The notes: generated from the letters alone by a model not told the origin. A stretch of 64,000 nt of DNA from an uncultured Acidobacteriaceae bacterium (GCA_903842065.1 CAIMKZ010000093.1:186001-250000); one strand, 5' to 3'; positions 46,001 through 53,536 are shown, counted from the stretch's first letter. Numbers and translations: made by a program.

Positions 46001-46370
46001 GCAGGTTGGAGGGCAGGAAGGTGCCGCCCGAGTTGATGGCCGACTGCACTTCCTGTTCGGCCACATCGAGGCTCAGCGCCAGATTGAACTGGAGCACGAT
46101 CACCGAGACGCCTTCAGCCGACGTCGAGGTCATCTGGTTCAGGCCCTGCATCTGCCCGAACTGCCGCTCCAGAGGCGCCGTCACGGTCATCGCCGTCACG
46201 TCGGGGCTGGCGCCAGGATAGAACGTCAGTACCTGTATGGTCGGGTAGTCAACCTGTGGCAGCGCCGAAACCGGCAGCTGCGTGAAGGCGACGATGCCTG
46301 CCAGCAGGATGGCGGCCATCATCAGCGTGGTGGCGACGGGCCGCAGAATGAATGGCCGTGATGGGCTCAT
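43059..46370 (-). CDS. RND efflux pump, first permease (MdtB/MuxB-like)
   Basis: This 1103-aa RND transporter is longer than MdtB (about 1040). Relay residues are intact: 'GFVVDDAIVMIENI' in TM4 and 'GIVNKNGIMIVDFA' in TM10. An extra Ala/Ser/Thr/Gly-rich stretch of about 60 residues ('TGAGATTTFASSASASAGSN' and onward) sits in the second periplasmic loop, in or near the docking region that faces the outer membrane factor. It overlaps both the adaptor gene and the next pump gene by 4 nt, so stoichiometry is coupled by translation. It probably forms a heterotrimer with the 39892 product. Confidence 0.93.
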   Translation of the reverse strand: MSPSRPFILRPVATTLMMAAILLAGIVAFTQLPVSALPQVDYPTIQVLTFYPGASPDVTAMTVTAPLERQFGQMQGLNQMTSTSAEGVSVIVLQFNLALSLDVAEQEVQSAINSGGTFLPSNLPVPPVYNKTNPADAPVMTLAISSPTMPLSQIEDLVDTRLAPRLSQLDGVGMVSISGGQKPAVRIEVNPVQLASYGLNMEDMRSALASSSVNAAKGNFDGPRLDYQIDANDQLTSADQYKDVVISYTNGAPVFVHNVANVVNGVENTRQAAWMNETPAVILNIQRQPGKNTIKVVDSIKKVLPQLQANMPASMKIVTLTDMTTSINASVNDVEFELMLTIGLVVLVIFLFLRSLYATIIPSVAVPLSLVGTFGVMYLCGYSLDNLSLMALTISTGFVVDDAIVMIENITRYLEEGMEPMEAALVGAGQIGFTIMSLTVSLVAVLIPLLFMGDVVGRLFREFGVTLAVTIVISAVVSLTLTPMMCSRILRHNPEEQQTKFYRASESMFNGLIGFYGRTLKVVLQFKKITLLVAVAVLVLTVSLYIWIPKGFFPVQDTGVIQGISQASQSISFDAMAEKQQQLTKVILEDPAVESLASFIGADGINTTLNSGRISINLKPIEERRMSASDVIRRLQTKLLAVQGIHVYMQPVQNITVDDRVSRTQYQYTLEDPNLDELNEWSDRFVAELKKLPELEDVATDQQTGARAVQLEIDRATASRLGITPTTIDNTLYDAYGQRQINTLYTQVNQYHVIMETDPRWQQDPSSLGNLYIQTNASAGATGAGATTTFASSASASAGSNALTAGVKYTASSGVLTVPNTVLAGAASGVSNVRTTATGTRAVPLGAFATITPTTEALSINHQGQFPSVTVSFNLAPRASLGTAIKQIDKVIDQMHFPPSIEAGYQGTAASFTNSLSNQSLLILAALVTVYIVLGVLYESFIHPITILSTLPSAGLGALLALWITGNDLNAVGIIGIILLIGIVNKNGIMIVDFALDAERKRGKESEEAIYEASLLRFRPIIMTTMAALLGGVPLALGTGLGSELRHPLGIAMVGGLLVSQVLTLYTTPVIYVFFDQIGRKITGRSLSQSSLPAEDHTVTEGA

Positions 46371-47812
46371 CGATTTTGGTTCCCAGCCCCGGTGGCAGGG
46401 GCGTTGCGGCGGCTTCCGTTTCCGCGCTCGGCTGCTCCGGATTGGCCGCCGTTCGCGCCGGCGGGCGCGCCGCCACGGTTCCAGTTGCCTTGCGTGTTAC
46501 CCGCGGCGGACCCATCGGGCCGGCCTGCCGCGCCTCCTGCTGGAGCGCCACCGGCAGCTGCGGGGGCATCGCTGCCCGCGGGCCTGGCCTTGTAAACCGC
46601 CACGCCGTCCTGGAGCTTTTCAAACGTGCTGTTGGCGACCACATCCCCGGGCTTGAGGCCGGACACAATCGTGTTGCCGCCTTCGCTAAGCCCCGGCGTT
46701 ACGTTGCGCAGCACAGCCTTGTTGTCCTCGATCACATACACAAAAGATATGTCGCCGTTGTGCTGGATCGCAGAAGAGGGAACCACTAGTTGATTTTTGA
46801 GCGTCTTGACCAGCATGCGGGTGTTCACAAACTGGTTGGGGAAGAGAATCTCTGGGGAATTGGAGAACTCGGCCCGCAGCTTGACCGTGCCGGTGGTCGT
46901 GTCGATCTGGTTGTCGATGGTGGTGAGCTTGCCTTTGGCGATGAGTGTCTGCTGGGTGCGGTCGAAGGCGTCGACTTCAAGCGAGCGGCCGCCCCGCGTC
47001 TGCTCAAGCAACTGCGGCAGGTTGTCCTGGGCTAAGGTGAAGATCACTGTAATCGGCTGCATCTGAGTGACGATGGCGAGCGCCGTGGAGGAGTTGGCCG
47101 TGACCAGGTTGCCCGGATCGACCAGACGCAGACCCACCCGGCCGTCGATCGGCGACACGATGTGCGTGTAGCTCACAATCACCTTGTCGAACTCAACCGT
47201 AGCCTCGTCGTTCTTTACCGTGCCCTCGATGACACCGACCTGCTTCTCCTGATCTTCCAGGGTCTGGCGCTGGATGGCGTTCTTCTTCCACGCATCCTGA
47301 TACCGGGCCAGGTCCATCTTCGCCTGTGCCAGCTGGCTCTGGTCGCGTTGCAGCACGCCCTGCGCCTGCGCCAGTTGTGCCACGTACTGGCGTGAGTCGA
47401 TGTCGATGAGCGGATCGCCCTTTTTGATGTACTGGCCCTCGGTGTAATACACCTTCGTGATCACGCCGGTCACCTGCGAGGTGATGGTGTTCGAGAACTT
47501 GGGCGTAACCGTGCCGATGGCGTTGAAGTAGACAGGCAGATCGCCCATCGTGGCGGTGGCCATCGAGATCGGAACGCCTCCTCCCCCGCCGCCCCAGCGG
47601 CCGGACCCTCCGGCCGCGCCGGAGCGCGATGCGCCTGCGCCCGCGGCCGCGGTCTGGTTCTGGCTCTGCGCGTGCTGATGCCACACCCAGTAAAACAGCA
47701 GGCCGAACAGGACGATGACGACCGCCCAGATCCAGCGGTGGCGAGTCTTCTTAGGCGTAAGGGAGAGTGACTCTCCGGAATCGTGATGCGAAGTGGACGA
47801 ACCCTGATCCAT
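46367..47812 (-). CDS. Periplasmic adaptor of the RND efflux pump (MdtA-like, MFP family)
   Basis: About 481 aa from the ATG at 47812 ('MDQGSSTSHHDSGESL'); the ORF-track start adds 42 residues of leader. One N-terminal membrane helix ('WIWAVVIVLFGLLFYWV'), a Gly-rich linker, the lipoyl and hairpin region ('GVITKVYYTEGQYIKKGDPL', 'QLAQAKMDLARYQDAWKKN'), 'IVSPIDGRVGLRLVDPGNLV' and beta-barrel/MP domains follow. The C-terminal ~85 residues are Gly/Ala/Asn-rich ('GGAPAGGAAGRPDG'), an unusual disordered tail. It is first in the adaptor-pump-pump-channel operon. The absence of a canonical lipobox suggests anchoring by the helix. Confidence 0.92.
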   Translation of the reverse strand: MDQGSSTSHHDSGESLSLTPKKTRHRWIWAVVIVLFGLLFYWVWHQHAQSQNQTAAAGAGASRSGAAGGSGRWGGGGGGVPISMATATMGDLPVYFNAIGTVTPKFSNTITSQVTGVITKVYYTEGQYIKKGDPLIDIDSRQYVAQLAQAQGVLQRDQSQLAQAKMDLARYQDAWKKNAIQRQTLEDQEKQVGVIEGTVKNDEATVEFDKVIVSYTHIVSPIDGRVGLRLVDPGNLVTANSSTALAIVTQMQPITVIFTLAQDNLPQLLEQTRGGRSLEVDAFDRTQQTLIAKGKLTTIDNQIDTTTGTVKLRAEFSNSPEILFPNQFVNTRMLVKTLKNQLVVPSSAIQHNGDISFVYVIEDNKAVLRNVTPGLSEGGNTIVSGLKPGDVVANSTFEKLQDGVAVYKARPAGSDAPAAAGGAPAGGAAGRPDGSAAGNTQGNWNRGGAPAGANGGQSGAAERGNGSRRNAPATGAGNQNR

Positions 47813-48145
47813 GTTTCTCTCTTCCCAAAGACCGATCGCAGACTGGTGCTGCGCGGTGTCGTTCGATTCATTCCGGGCTGGCGCCGTACTTTGAGTATCC
47901 AGCCGATACGACGCGGGCGGTTGATGTGCCACGCCCACCTCCAGCCTATGCCGGAGAACCCCCTGCCGGAAAGCAAGTGAATCGACCCTTAGACCCTTGC
48001 ACGGGGTACATGTTTTTTGACGATTGAAGCACTGGAATAGTTGCAGTTTAGGACGGCTGGCGCGTTCTCCGGCCGAACCGGAAGTGAATAAAAAAGCCGC
48101 TCCGGGAATAGAGCGGCTTTTTCGTAGATGGAAAGCGCTCTTTTC
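47813..48145. other. Intergenic region upstream of the efflux operon
   Basis: These 333 bp hold the leader and promoter of the leftward efflux operon and the aldolase terminator at 48091-48122. The leader has GAGAGAA before the adaptor start. I see no convincing -35/-10 pair, operator dyad or regulator gene. Confidence 0.4.
48091..48122. terminator. Aldolase terminator
   Basis: A 12-bp stem AAAAAGCCGCTC / GAGCGGCTTTTT with an 8-nt loop lies 23 bp past the leftward fba stop. The A-rich left arm reads as a T-run on the minus strand. Confidence 0.88.
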
Positions 48146-49192
48146 TTACTTTGTCTTCGAAGGCCGCGTGTCCAGCTTGCCGCTCTTGTAGCCCTCGATG
48201 ATGGCGTCGATGCCGAGCGGCGCGTAGTCGGCCGCATGGCCGGCCTGACCGAACTGGGTCATGCGCTCGGCAACCACCTTTTGCATGGCCTCGCGGGCAG
48301 GCTTCAGATAATCGCGCGGATCGAACTTCTCCGGTGTCTCCGCGAAAACCTTCCTGATCGCGCCGGTAATCGCCAGCCGGTTGTCCGTGTCCACGTTGAT
48401 CTTGCGCACGCCGTTGCGGATGCCGAGCTGAATCTCTTCGACCGGCACGCCCCACGTGGGCTTCAGGTTGCCGCCGTACTTGTTGATGATGTCCTGCAAG
48501 TCCTTCGGAACCGAAGAGCTGCCGTGCATCACCAGGTGCGTCTTGGGCAGGTGCTTATGGATGGCGATCAGAATGTCCATCTTGAGCACCGAGCCGTCCG
48601 GCTTCTTCGTAAACTTGTACGCGCCGTGGCTGGTGCCGATGGCGATCGCCAGAGCATCGACGCCCGTGCGCTCGGCGAACTCAACCGCCTGATCCGGGTC
48701 GGTGACGTGATCCAGACCGCTTCCGCCTGCGCCGTGTCCGTCCTCAACGCCGCCCAGCACGCCGATCTCGCCCTCGACGGTGATGCCGCGCTCGTGAGCA
48801 AAGTCAACCACCTTGCGGGTGACTTCGACGTTCTCTTCGAATGTCGAGGGCGTCTTGCCGTCGGGCTTCAGAGAGCCGTCCATCATCACCGAGGTAAAGC
48901 CCAGTTCGATGGCGCTCTTGCAGGTCTCAAAGCTGTTGCCGTGGTCCAGATGCATGGCCAGCGGAATCTCCGGGTGCAGCTCGGCGGCGGCCAGAATCAG
49001 GTGGTAGAGGTAGCGGTCCTGCGCAAACTGGCGCGCGCCGCGGCTGGCCTGGATGACGACCGGCGAGTTGGTCTCGACCGCCGCGCCCATGATGGCCTGA
49101 ATCTGCTCCATGTCGTTCACATTGAATGCGCCGACACCGTAACCGCCCTTGGCAGCCTCATCGAGGAGCTGCCGCATGGATACTAAAGGCAT
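48146..49192 (-). CDS. fba: Class II fructose-bisphosphate aldolase
   Basis: This 348-aa zinc enzyme cleaves fructose-1,6-bisphosphate to triose phosphates, or condenses them, in glycolysis and gluconeogenesis. Motifs: 'GAFNVNDMEQIQAIM', zinc ligands in 'AMHLDHGNSFE', 'SVMMDGSLKPDGKTP', 'AIGTSHGAYKF', 'MHGSSSVPKDL', 'GIRKINVDTD'-like 'GVRKINVDTD'. The length fits the longer class IIB/FbaA-like enzymes. The start is ATG 49192 with AAAGGAGA 7 nt upstream; the ORF-track start adds 15 spurious residues. It is monocistronic with its own terminator. Confidence 0.94.
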   Translation of the reverse strand: MPLVSMRQLLDEAAKGGYGVGAFNVNDMEQIQAIMGAAVETNSPVVIQASRGARQFAQDRYLYHLILAAAELHPEIPLAMHLDHGNSFETCKSAIELGFTSVMMDGSLKPDGKTPSTFEENVEVTRKVVDFAHERGITVEGEIGVLGGVEDGHGAGGSGLDHVTDPDQAVEFAERTGVDALAIAIGTSHGAYKFTKKPDGSVLKMDILIAIHKHLPKTHLVMHGSSSVPKDLQDIINKYGGNLKPTWGVPVEEIQLGIRNGVRKINVDTDNRLAITGAIRKVFAETPEKFDPRDYLKPAREAMQKVVAERMTQFGQAGHAADYAPLGIDAIIEGYKSGKLDTRPSKTK

Positions 49193-49504
49193 GGTGGATC
49201 TCCTTTGGGGGCAGCCCCGTCGCAACCGGCGCGGCACCCAAATATATGCGGGAAACCAGCGCTAACGCAGAGCTGCAATCATCTTTATGGTATCAGAGGT
49301 TGGCAAGGGAAAAATCCACGCAGGCAATACGTTGCTCGTAACAGACCGGAGAAGGGAATCGCGGCGAAAGCCGTCCCGTTTTGAGCAGCTCGCGCGGCCG
49401 TTCGTCGGGAATTATGATGGAGTTGCGCTTTGCTGGAAGTTGAGCGCAGCAATATTTTCTTGCATCCGCTTCCCCGCATGTAAGGAACCAATGGGAGCAT
49501 TTCG
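49193..49504. other. Intergenic region between divergent fba and an unknown membrane protein gene
   Basis: These 312 bp must hold both promoters. I see no clear consensus promoter, hairpin or repeat. Short ORFs crossing it lack ribosome sites. Confidence 0.35.
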
Positions 49505-50377
49505 TTGGGTGTCTTTGACGAGTCCGAAAGGCGCAGAACCAAGGTCAGCCAGGATAGTTCGCGCTCGCGAACGGATCGCCGGCCATGGCCTCTCTCCGCG
49601 CGGCTCCTCGTCGGGGCAATGCTCGTCTTCAACATTCTCCTGGTGGCTTTTATCGGTTGGACTGAGCTCGGCAGGCCCGGAGCGCCCGCAACTTCCGCTC
49701 CGATCCCACTCGAACAGCCGAAGGCCGATGCCTCGCCCGAGGTCAATGCGCCGGTCGATACTCAGCCGAATGCGACGCCCGGCGCGCCAGCCGATGCGGG
49801 GTCCAGCCTCGACGGGAAGACTCCCCCGGCAGAAGCCGTGCCGGCTGCGTTGCCGGGCGCCCAAACAGCGAAACCCCCGGCGGGCAGTGCACAGCAAGCC
49901 GCGAGAACCCAACGTCCGGTTTATCCTGCGCCGAAGCCGCGGCCCGGGGTTAACTCTCCCCCGGAACGTCTCGGGCTGACTCCCGCTCCCGTTGCAGCCT
50001 CTCAGGGCACAAGCGTCAATGCCGCGCCCCCGGTGGCCGCATCCTTGGGCGCCGCCGGCGCTGCGGTTCGCGGCAACGCGGCGTCTGCTGCCAAAGCGCC
50101 TGCGCCATCGGTTCAAGTCTCCCCGGTTACCGGCCACGGCCTCCCTGCGCAGGCAACCCGGCCGGCCACAACCAACAGAGTGGCCCCGGTTGGGCTTCCG
50201 GCAATGGAAAAGGGAACAGCGATGCAGAAGAAGCCGGTTGTGTCAGTCGCCTCTCAAATCGAGATTATTCACCAGCCTCCCGGGGAGGTTGTGAATTGCG
50301 GCACCGACGACGCTTTTCTCGCCTGCCCCACGCTGCACACCCGGCCTGAGACGCCCATCCCCTCCGAAGAACCCTGA
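49505..50377 (+). CDS. Unknown single-helix membrane protein with Pro/Ala-rich extracytoplasmic domain
   Basis: The 290-aa product starts at TTG 49505 with GGGAG 8 nt upstream. A basic cytoplasmic N-terminus and one helix ('LLVGAMLVFNILLVAFIGW') lead to about 200 residues rich in Pro, Ala, Gln and Thr, then a short C-terminal block with two cysteines ('VVNCGTDDAFLACPTLHTRP') that could form a disulphide. I recognise no family. The layout resembles wall-spanning linkers (TonB- or SPOR-like), but no TonB or SPOR motif is visible. Confidence 0.6.
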   Translation: MGVFDESERRRTKVSQDSSRSRTDRRPWPLSARLLVGAMLVFNILLVAFIGWTELGRPGAPATSAPIPLEQPKADASPEVNAPVDTQPNATPGAPADAGSSLDGKTPPAEAVPAALPGAQTAKPPAGSAQQAARTQRPVYPAPKPRPGVNSPPERLGLTPAPVAASQGTSVNAAPPVAASLGAAGAAVRGNAASAAKAPAPSVQVSPVTGHGLPAQATRPATTNRVAPVGLPAMEKGTAMQKKPVVSVASQIEIIHQPPGEVVNCGTDDAFLACPTLHTRPETPIPSEEP

Positions 50378-50420
50378 GTGTGGTTCGTCGCAGTGAGGAC
50401 TTACTCAATTCCGCTTGGCT

Positions 50421-50453
50421 TTACTTCTGAGTTGGCGAAAATGCACCCGCAAC
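50421..50453 (+). repeat. Partial tail of the composite repeat
   Basis: TTACTTCTGAGTTGGCGA with the following CACCC is an imperfect copy of the 33 bp at 50550-50582 (TTACTTCCCAATTGGCGA...CACCC). The two flank the core of composite repeat copy B as direct repeats. Confidence 0.55.
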
Positions 50454-50480
50454 CTGACCCCAAGCCCACTCTGCCCACGT

Positions 50481-50571
50481 TGTCATCCTGAGCGAAGCGC
50501 AGCGAAGTCGAAGGATCTGCGGTTGCTTTTGACGCGCTCCACTGTGGAGTTACTTCCCAATTGGCGACGAT
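50481..50571 (+). repeat. Dispersed composite intergenic repeat, copy B
   Basis: The sequence starts TGTCATCCTGAGCGAAG, contains GAAGGATCTGCGGTTGC, a small palindrome CTCCACTGTGGAG, and ends GTTACTTCCCAATTGGCGA. Block order matches copy A at 9575-9659 on the opposite strand, with few mismatches in the conserved blocks. Confidence 0.78.
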
Positions 50572-50634
50572 ACACCCAGAACATGTTCCGCGCCTGCGGG
50601 GAATACAATCAATTTAAAATTCCATGGGATTTAG

Positions 50635-51267
50635 ATGAGCGAGATCAAGGATTGTCTTCCGAAGGACGCAGTTCCGCATTTCATCACCTTGCGGAATATC
50701 AGAGACGAATCGGAAACAAAGAACTACCAGCAAAGGCTTGTTGAATCGCGACGGGAAGCGGCAGCCCGAGGCCAAATAGCATCTGGTCCGCAGTTGGCTC
50801 GGGAGTGGCAGATCATGCGCGAGTCCCAAGAGACTCGTGCAATAGGGTACGTTGAAGCAACGCTAGAGACCTGCAAGCTGTATGAGATTCCTCTGACTCC
50901 GCAGCTTTGTGACTGCCTCTTGCAGGCTGTTCATGAGCTTCTCGTTGTACAGCACAAACATGCTGTCCAGACGATTGCGCTGCGAGTCTCTTCCATCAAC
51001 GCTCCGTCTAGTGTTCGATCCCATTTTGAAAATGACCCCATCGCTTTTCCAGTCTTGAATCGCATTAGAGCGACGGTAGAAAAGGCTCGGGTTGAGGATA
51101 ACAAAGCAAGACTAGCGATACCGAAGGATAACCCACCTGCGGCGGATACTCGTACCGAAATCCAGAGCAATGAAGAAGTCGTAATGCACTCGCCCAATTT
51201 TTACGGAATTGGCGTCAACCTCCGTTCGCTATGGCGGCGGATCAGTAGCAGGAAGAAAAGAGAATAG
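50635..51267 (+). CDS. Unknown soluble protein
   Basis: The 210-aa product has no signal peptide or membrane helix and matches no family I recognise. It is predicted mostly helical and charged ('NYQQRLVESRREAAARGQ', 'QLCDCLLQAVHELLVVQHKH'), with a Pro-containing linker and a basic C-terminus ('LRSLWRRISSRKKRE') that could bind nucleic acid or membrane. Base composition is lower in G+C than core genes nearby (hand count 30 of 60 at 50881-50940), consistent with acquired DNA. The ribosome site is weak (GGGAT). It lies in an accessory stretch with repeats and the mobile-mystery pair. Confidence 0.55.
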   Translation: MSEIKDCLPKDAVPHFITLRNIRDESETKNYQQRLVESRREAAARGQIASGPQLAREWQIMRESQETRAIGYVEATLETCKLYEIPLTPQLCDCLLQAVHELLVVQHKHAVQTIALRVSSINAPSSVRSHFENDPIAFPVLNRIRATVEKARVEDNKARLAIPKDNPPAADTRTEIQSNEEVVMHSPNFYGIGVNLRSLWRRISSRKKRE

Positions 51268-51328
51268 ACCACCACTTCGGGTAGAGATTGTTGAGTTTGT
51301 GGACTTGTGCCAACCGGGGTGGGTCACC

Positions 51329-51350
51329 TGTACGTTTCATGTACGTTTCA
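51329..51350 (+). repeat. Tandem 11-bp direct repeat
   Basis: TGTACGTTTCA occurs twice head to tail, 16 bp before the start of the small membrane protein gene. It may be a regulatory site or a trace of replication slippage. Confidence 0.5.
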
Positions 51351-51365
51351 CGAGGTGGACGAGAC

Positions 51366-51635
51366 ATGCGACTAGCTCGACAGACAGCAAAAGCCCTCCT
51401 GACCTTCATCGTTCTTTGTGAAATAGGGGTCGCATGGCAGCTTTGGAGACATGGGCCTCCGATGGACATCGTAGTCACCTCGGACAAGGTAAAAGAGGCT
51501 GGAGAGCTTTCGTTTAAGGTAGTAAGGGTTTCGCCCAGTGCCAGCGACTGGACGATACTCGTCGCGGTGGTTGCGCTGCAAGTTGCCCTCATCGGGTTCC
51601 TTTGGTGGTCGAGGCGCAAAATCGCTCGCGGTTGA
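51366..51635 (+). CDS. Small membrane protein, two predicted helices
   Basis: The 89-aa product starts at ATG 51366 (weak GAGG upstream). There is an N-terminal helix ('ALLTFIVLCEIGVAWQLW'), about 30 polar residues ('PPMDIVVTSDKVKEAGELSF') and a second helix ('TILVAVVALQVALIGFLWW') ending in a basic tail. I recognise no family. It follows the 50635 gene by 98 bp on the same strand and may form an operon with it. Confidence 0.55.
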   Translation: MRLARQTAKALLTFIVLCEIGVAWQLWRHGPPMDIVVTSDKVKEAGELSFKVVRVSPSASDWTILVAVVALQVALIGFLWWSRRKIARG

Positions 51636-51685
51636 CCTCAGTTCCCGAATAACCGCCTATGCGGACATGATGCAGCAGCGTCGCA

Positions 51686-51766
51686 GCGCCCCGATGGGGC
51701 GCAGTTTGTTTGGATACGCTTTCCCCGGGTTTCACCCGGGGCTAACATCGGACGTCCCTACGGGAC
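51686..51766. repeat. Array of three short hairpins
   Basis: Three perfect dyads follow one another: GCGCCCC/GGGGCGC (51686-51702), CCCCGGGT/ACCCGGGG (51723-51741) and GTCCC/GGGAC (51754-51766). The arrangement looks like a REP/BIME-type intergenic element between two genes ending towards each other. Confidence 0.6.
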
Positions 51767-51814
51767 TTGCGGTGAAGTCTGGTTGTATCTCCGCCATTCC
51801 GAAAGTAAAGTTTT

Positions 51815-52330
51815 CTACTTCCGGGTGAGCTTCACTCGCGCAAAAGATGTCAGCTTGCCGGCGTCATTGTTATCGATAAGCCAGTTCCAGGAGTCGGTAG
51901 CTTTGCTGTAAGCGAATGTTGTGTTGACGCCGCTGTCCGTATCCTTGTCCCTGAACAAGAACACGATCTCGTCAACGCCCCGCTTGCCTCGGGCAGTAGG
52001 CACCAGGAGACCGCCGCCGCCGGTCGAGTCGAGCCACAGGCATCTGTATTCGCTCGACGCGTCGTTCCATTCAATAAGGATGATCGCCTCGTACGCGGGC
52101 TGGCCTGCGGCGTTCTTCTCGCGGGATATTTCGTGCAGCCGGAGGTATTCGTGGTTCAGCACCCATTCGGCTTCGATATCGTGCGTCGTCTGCTGTCTGG
52201 CGATAGTTCCCTGAAGGATCCAACTGCCGGTCAGACGATCGAGTAAGGGATCTTTCCGTGATGGCTGCTGTGCGGAAGATGAAAAAGTAACGAGGACAAG
52301 CAAGGCGAAAACCGCAAGCTTTGTTTTCAA
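51815..52330 (-). CDS. Secreted lipocalin-like/DUF1579-type protein, unassigned
   Basis: About 171 aa from TTG 52330, chosen because GGAGGT lies 6 nt upstream and the product then begins with a clean signal peptide ('MKTKLAVFALLVLVTFSSSA'). The ORF-track start at 52453 is 41 residues further upstream without support. The mature part ('RLTGSWILQGTI', 'EAEWVLNHEYLRLHEI', 'EAIILIEWNDASSEYRCLWL') has the Gly-x-Trp start and strand pattern of small beta-barrel proteins that measure or bind lipophilic ligands. No catalytic residues are evident. Confidence 0.62.
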   Translation of the reverse strand: MKTKLAVFALLVLVTFSSSAQQPSRKDPLLDRLTGSWILQGTIARQQTTHDIEAEWVLNHEYLRLHEISREKNAAGQPAYEAIILIEWNDASSEYRCLWLDSTGGGGLLVPTARGKRGVDEIVFLFRDKDTDSGVNTTFAYSKATDSWNWLIDNNDAGKLTSFARVKLTRK

Positions 52331-52486
52331 CGGGCGACCTCCAATCGGCATCTTCCCATTGTGCCCAAGGGCTCCGGAAATTGCCAGGTTCGCGAGGACC
52401 TGGTTGAGGGAGCGGCGTTCCCCGGGGAATCGTTTGCGATCGCTTCCCGTCATGCCGCTCGAATTATCCGAAAAGGCGATTACAAC

Positions 52487-53077
52487 CTAAGAGCGGGCAA
52501 AGGCCAGCAGTGGCTTTATGTCGTTCTTATCCGCAGCACGAAGCGCATCAATGTAGCTGCGCCGAAGATCGCCTGCGCTGACGATGTCCGCGCCGCCCCA
52601 CGTAAACACCGGCCTGCCTTGTTTCCGCGCGATGACGTCGGCCATAAGCCGGGAGTGGCGGCCGTTCCCATTCGCAAACGGGTGAATTGAGACCAGACGA
52701 TGGTGAAATCGGATCGCGAGTTCATCGGGCTCGTAGGTGCGATGCTCGACCCAATAGTGGGCGTCTCCCAGGAGAACGGCCAGCGCTTCACGAATCCGGT
52801 AATGGGGAATGCCGATGTTCTTTTCCGTCGATCGGTAGGTTCCGGCCCACTTCCACGTCTGATCGAACATGCGCAGATGCAACTCCCGCACGTAGGCCTC
52901 CGCGAACGGGTCGTGCAGGTTCAGACTTCTGGGCTCAAGCGCCCAGGTGTAGGCTTCGAGGATGTTCTGGCGTTCCCACTCGTTCAGTTCCTCTTTCGAG
53001 GTGAGGCCGGGGATGAGATTGTCCTGCTCTTCGGGAGAGAGCGGCGTGTTGCCGTCGCCCGCGGCGAAGATGGTCAC
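52487..53077 (-). CDS. Fic-domain protein, mobile mystery protein B type
   Basis: The 196-aa Fic-fold protein has the core motif 'SIHPFANGNGRHSR' near 131. In AMP-transferring Fic enzymes the motif is HPFx(D/E)GNGR; here Asn replaces the Mg-binding acidic residue, as is usual in the 'mobile mystery protein B' group, so catalysis may differ. Upstream helices ('WERQNILEAYTWAL', 'LRMFDQTWKWAGTYRSTEKN') are typical. The start overlaps the stop of the HTH partner by 4 nt. Together they resemble a mobile toxin-antitoxin-like module; function is not established. Confidence 0.85.
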   Translation of the reverse strand: MTIFAAGDGNTPLSPEEQDNLIPGLTSKEELNEWERQNILEAYTWALEPRSLNLHDPFAEAYVRELHLRMFDQTWKWAGTYRSTEKNIGIPHYRIREALAVLLGDAHYWVEHRTYEPDELAIRFHHRLVSIHPFANGNGRHSRLMADVIARKQGRPVFTWGGADIVSAGDLRRSYIDALRAADKNDIKPLLAFARS

Positions 53078-53526
53078 CGCGAGCCTGCGCGCTTTTTCGC
53101 GACGCGGCGCACCTCGGCTTCAACTGCCTCGTCGAGGTTGCCGGCGGCCTGATCTTCGAGCGCCATCGAGTGCTCCACCCCCAGCACTCGCTGTCTTGCT
53201 TCGGCGCGCACGCGGCGATCGATCAGCTCCTCCATACTGGCTGCTCGCGGAACCAGTGCATAGACGAGGTCGCACTTGAGCGCATCGGCGACCGCGCGCA
53301 GACTCTTCAAGGTGATCCTGTCCTCCGCCTCGCTTTTTTCAAGTTGCAGAGGAAGCTGGCGGCTGGTTCCAAGCCGGCGCGCAAGCTCCCCGGAGGAGAC
53401 GCCGAGGGCCTGCCGGATGGCGTGAATCCAGCCCTTCGATGGACGGGGAACCTTTTGGGCGGCCCGATATGGTTCCAGGCTGCGACCCAGTTGCTTAAGG
53501 CGAAGTTCTCTGAACGCGCTGCGCAT
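53074..53526 (-). CDS. HTH regulator, mobile mystery protein A type
   Basis: The 150-aa protein has a central helix-turn-helix: 'WIHAIRQALGVSSGELARRL' followed by 'QLEKSEAEDRITLKSLRAVA' (residues ~33-85), matching the mobile mystery protein A pattern. A helical C-terminal region ('RRVRAEARQRVLGVEHSMAL') may bind the Fic partner. The ATG has GAGG upstream. It overlaps the fic gene by 4 nt. Several inverted repeats lie in the AT-rich DNA directly upstream, suggesting autoregulation. Confidence 0.83.
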   Translation of the reverse strand: MRSAFRELRLKQLGRSLEPYRAAQKVPRPSKGWIHAIRQALGVSSGELARRLGTSRQLPLQLEKSEAEDRITLKSLRAVADALKCDLVYALVPRAASMEELIDRRVRAEARQRVLGVEHSMALEDQAAGNLDEAVEAEVRRVAKKRAGSR

Positions 53527-53536
53527 GGTGGGCCTC

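Noticed and set aside
50415-50744. 109-codon ORF across repeat copy B
   Set aside because: It is formed by the repeat and overlaps the start of the 50635 gene; reading through repeats is not evidence of coding.
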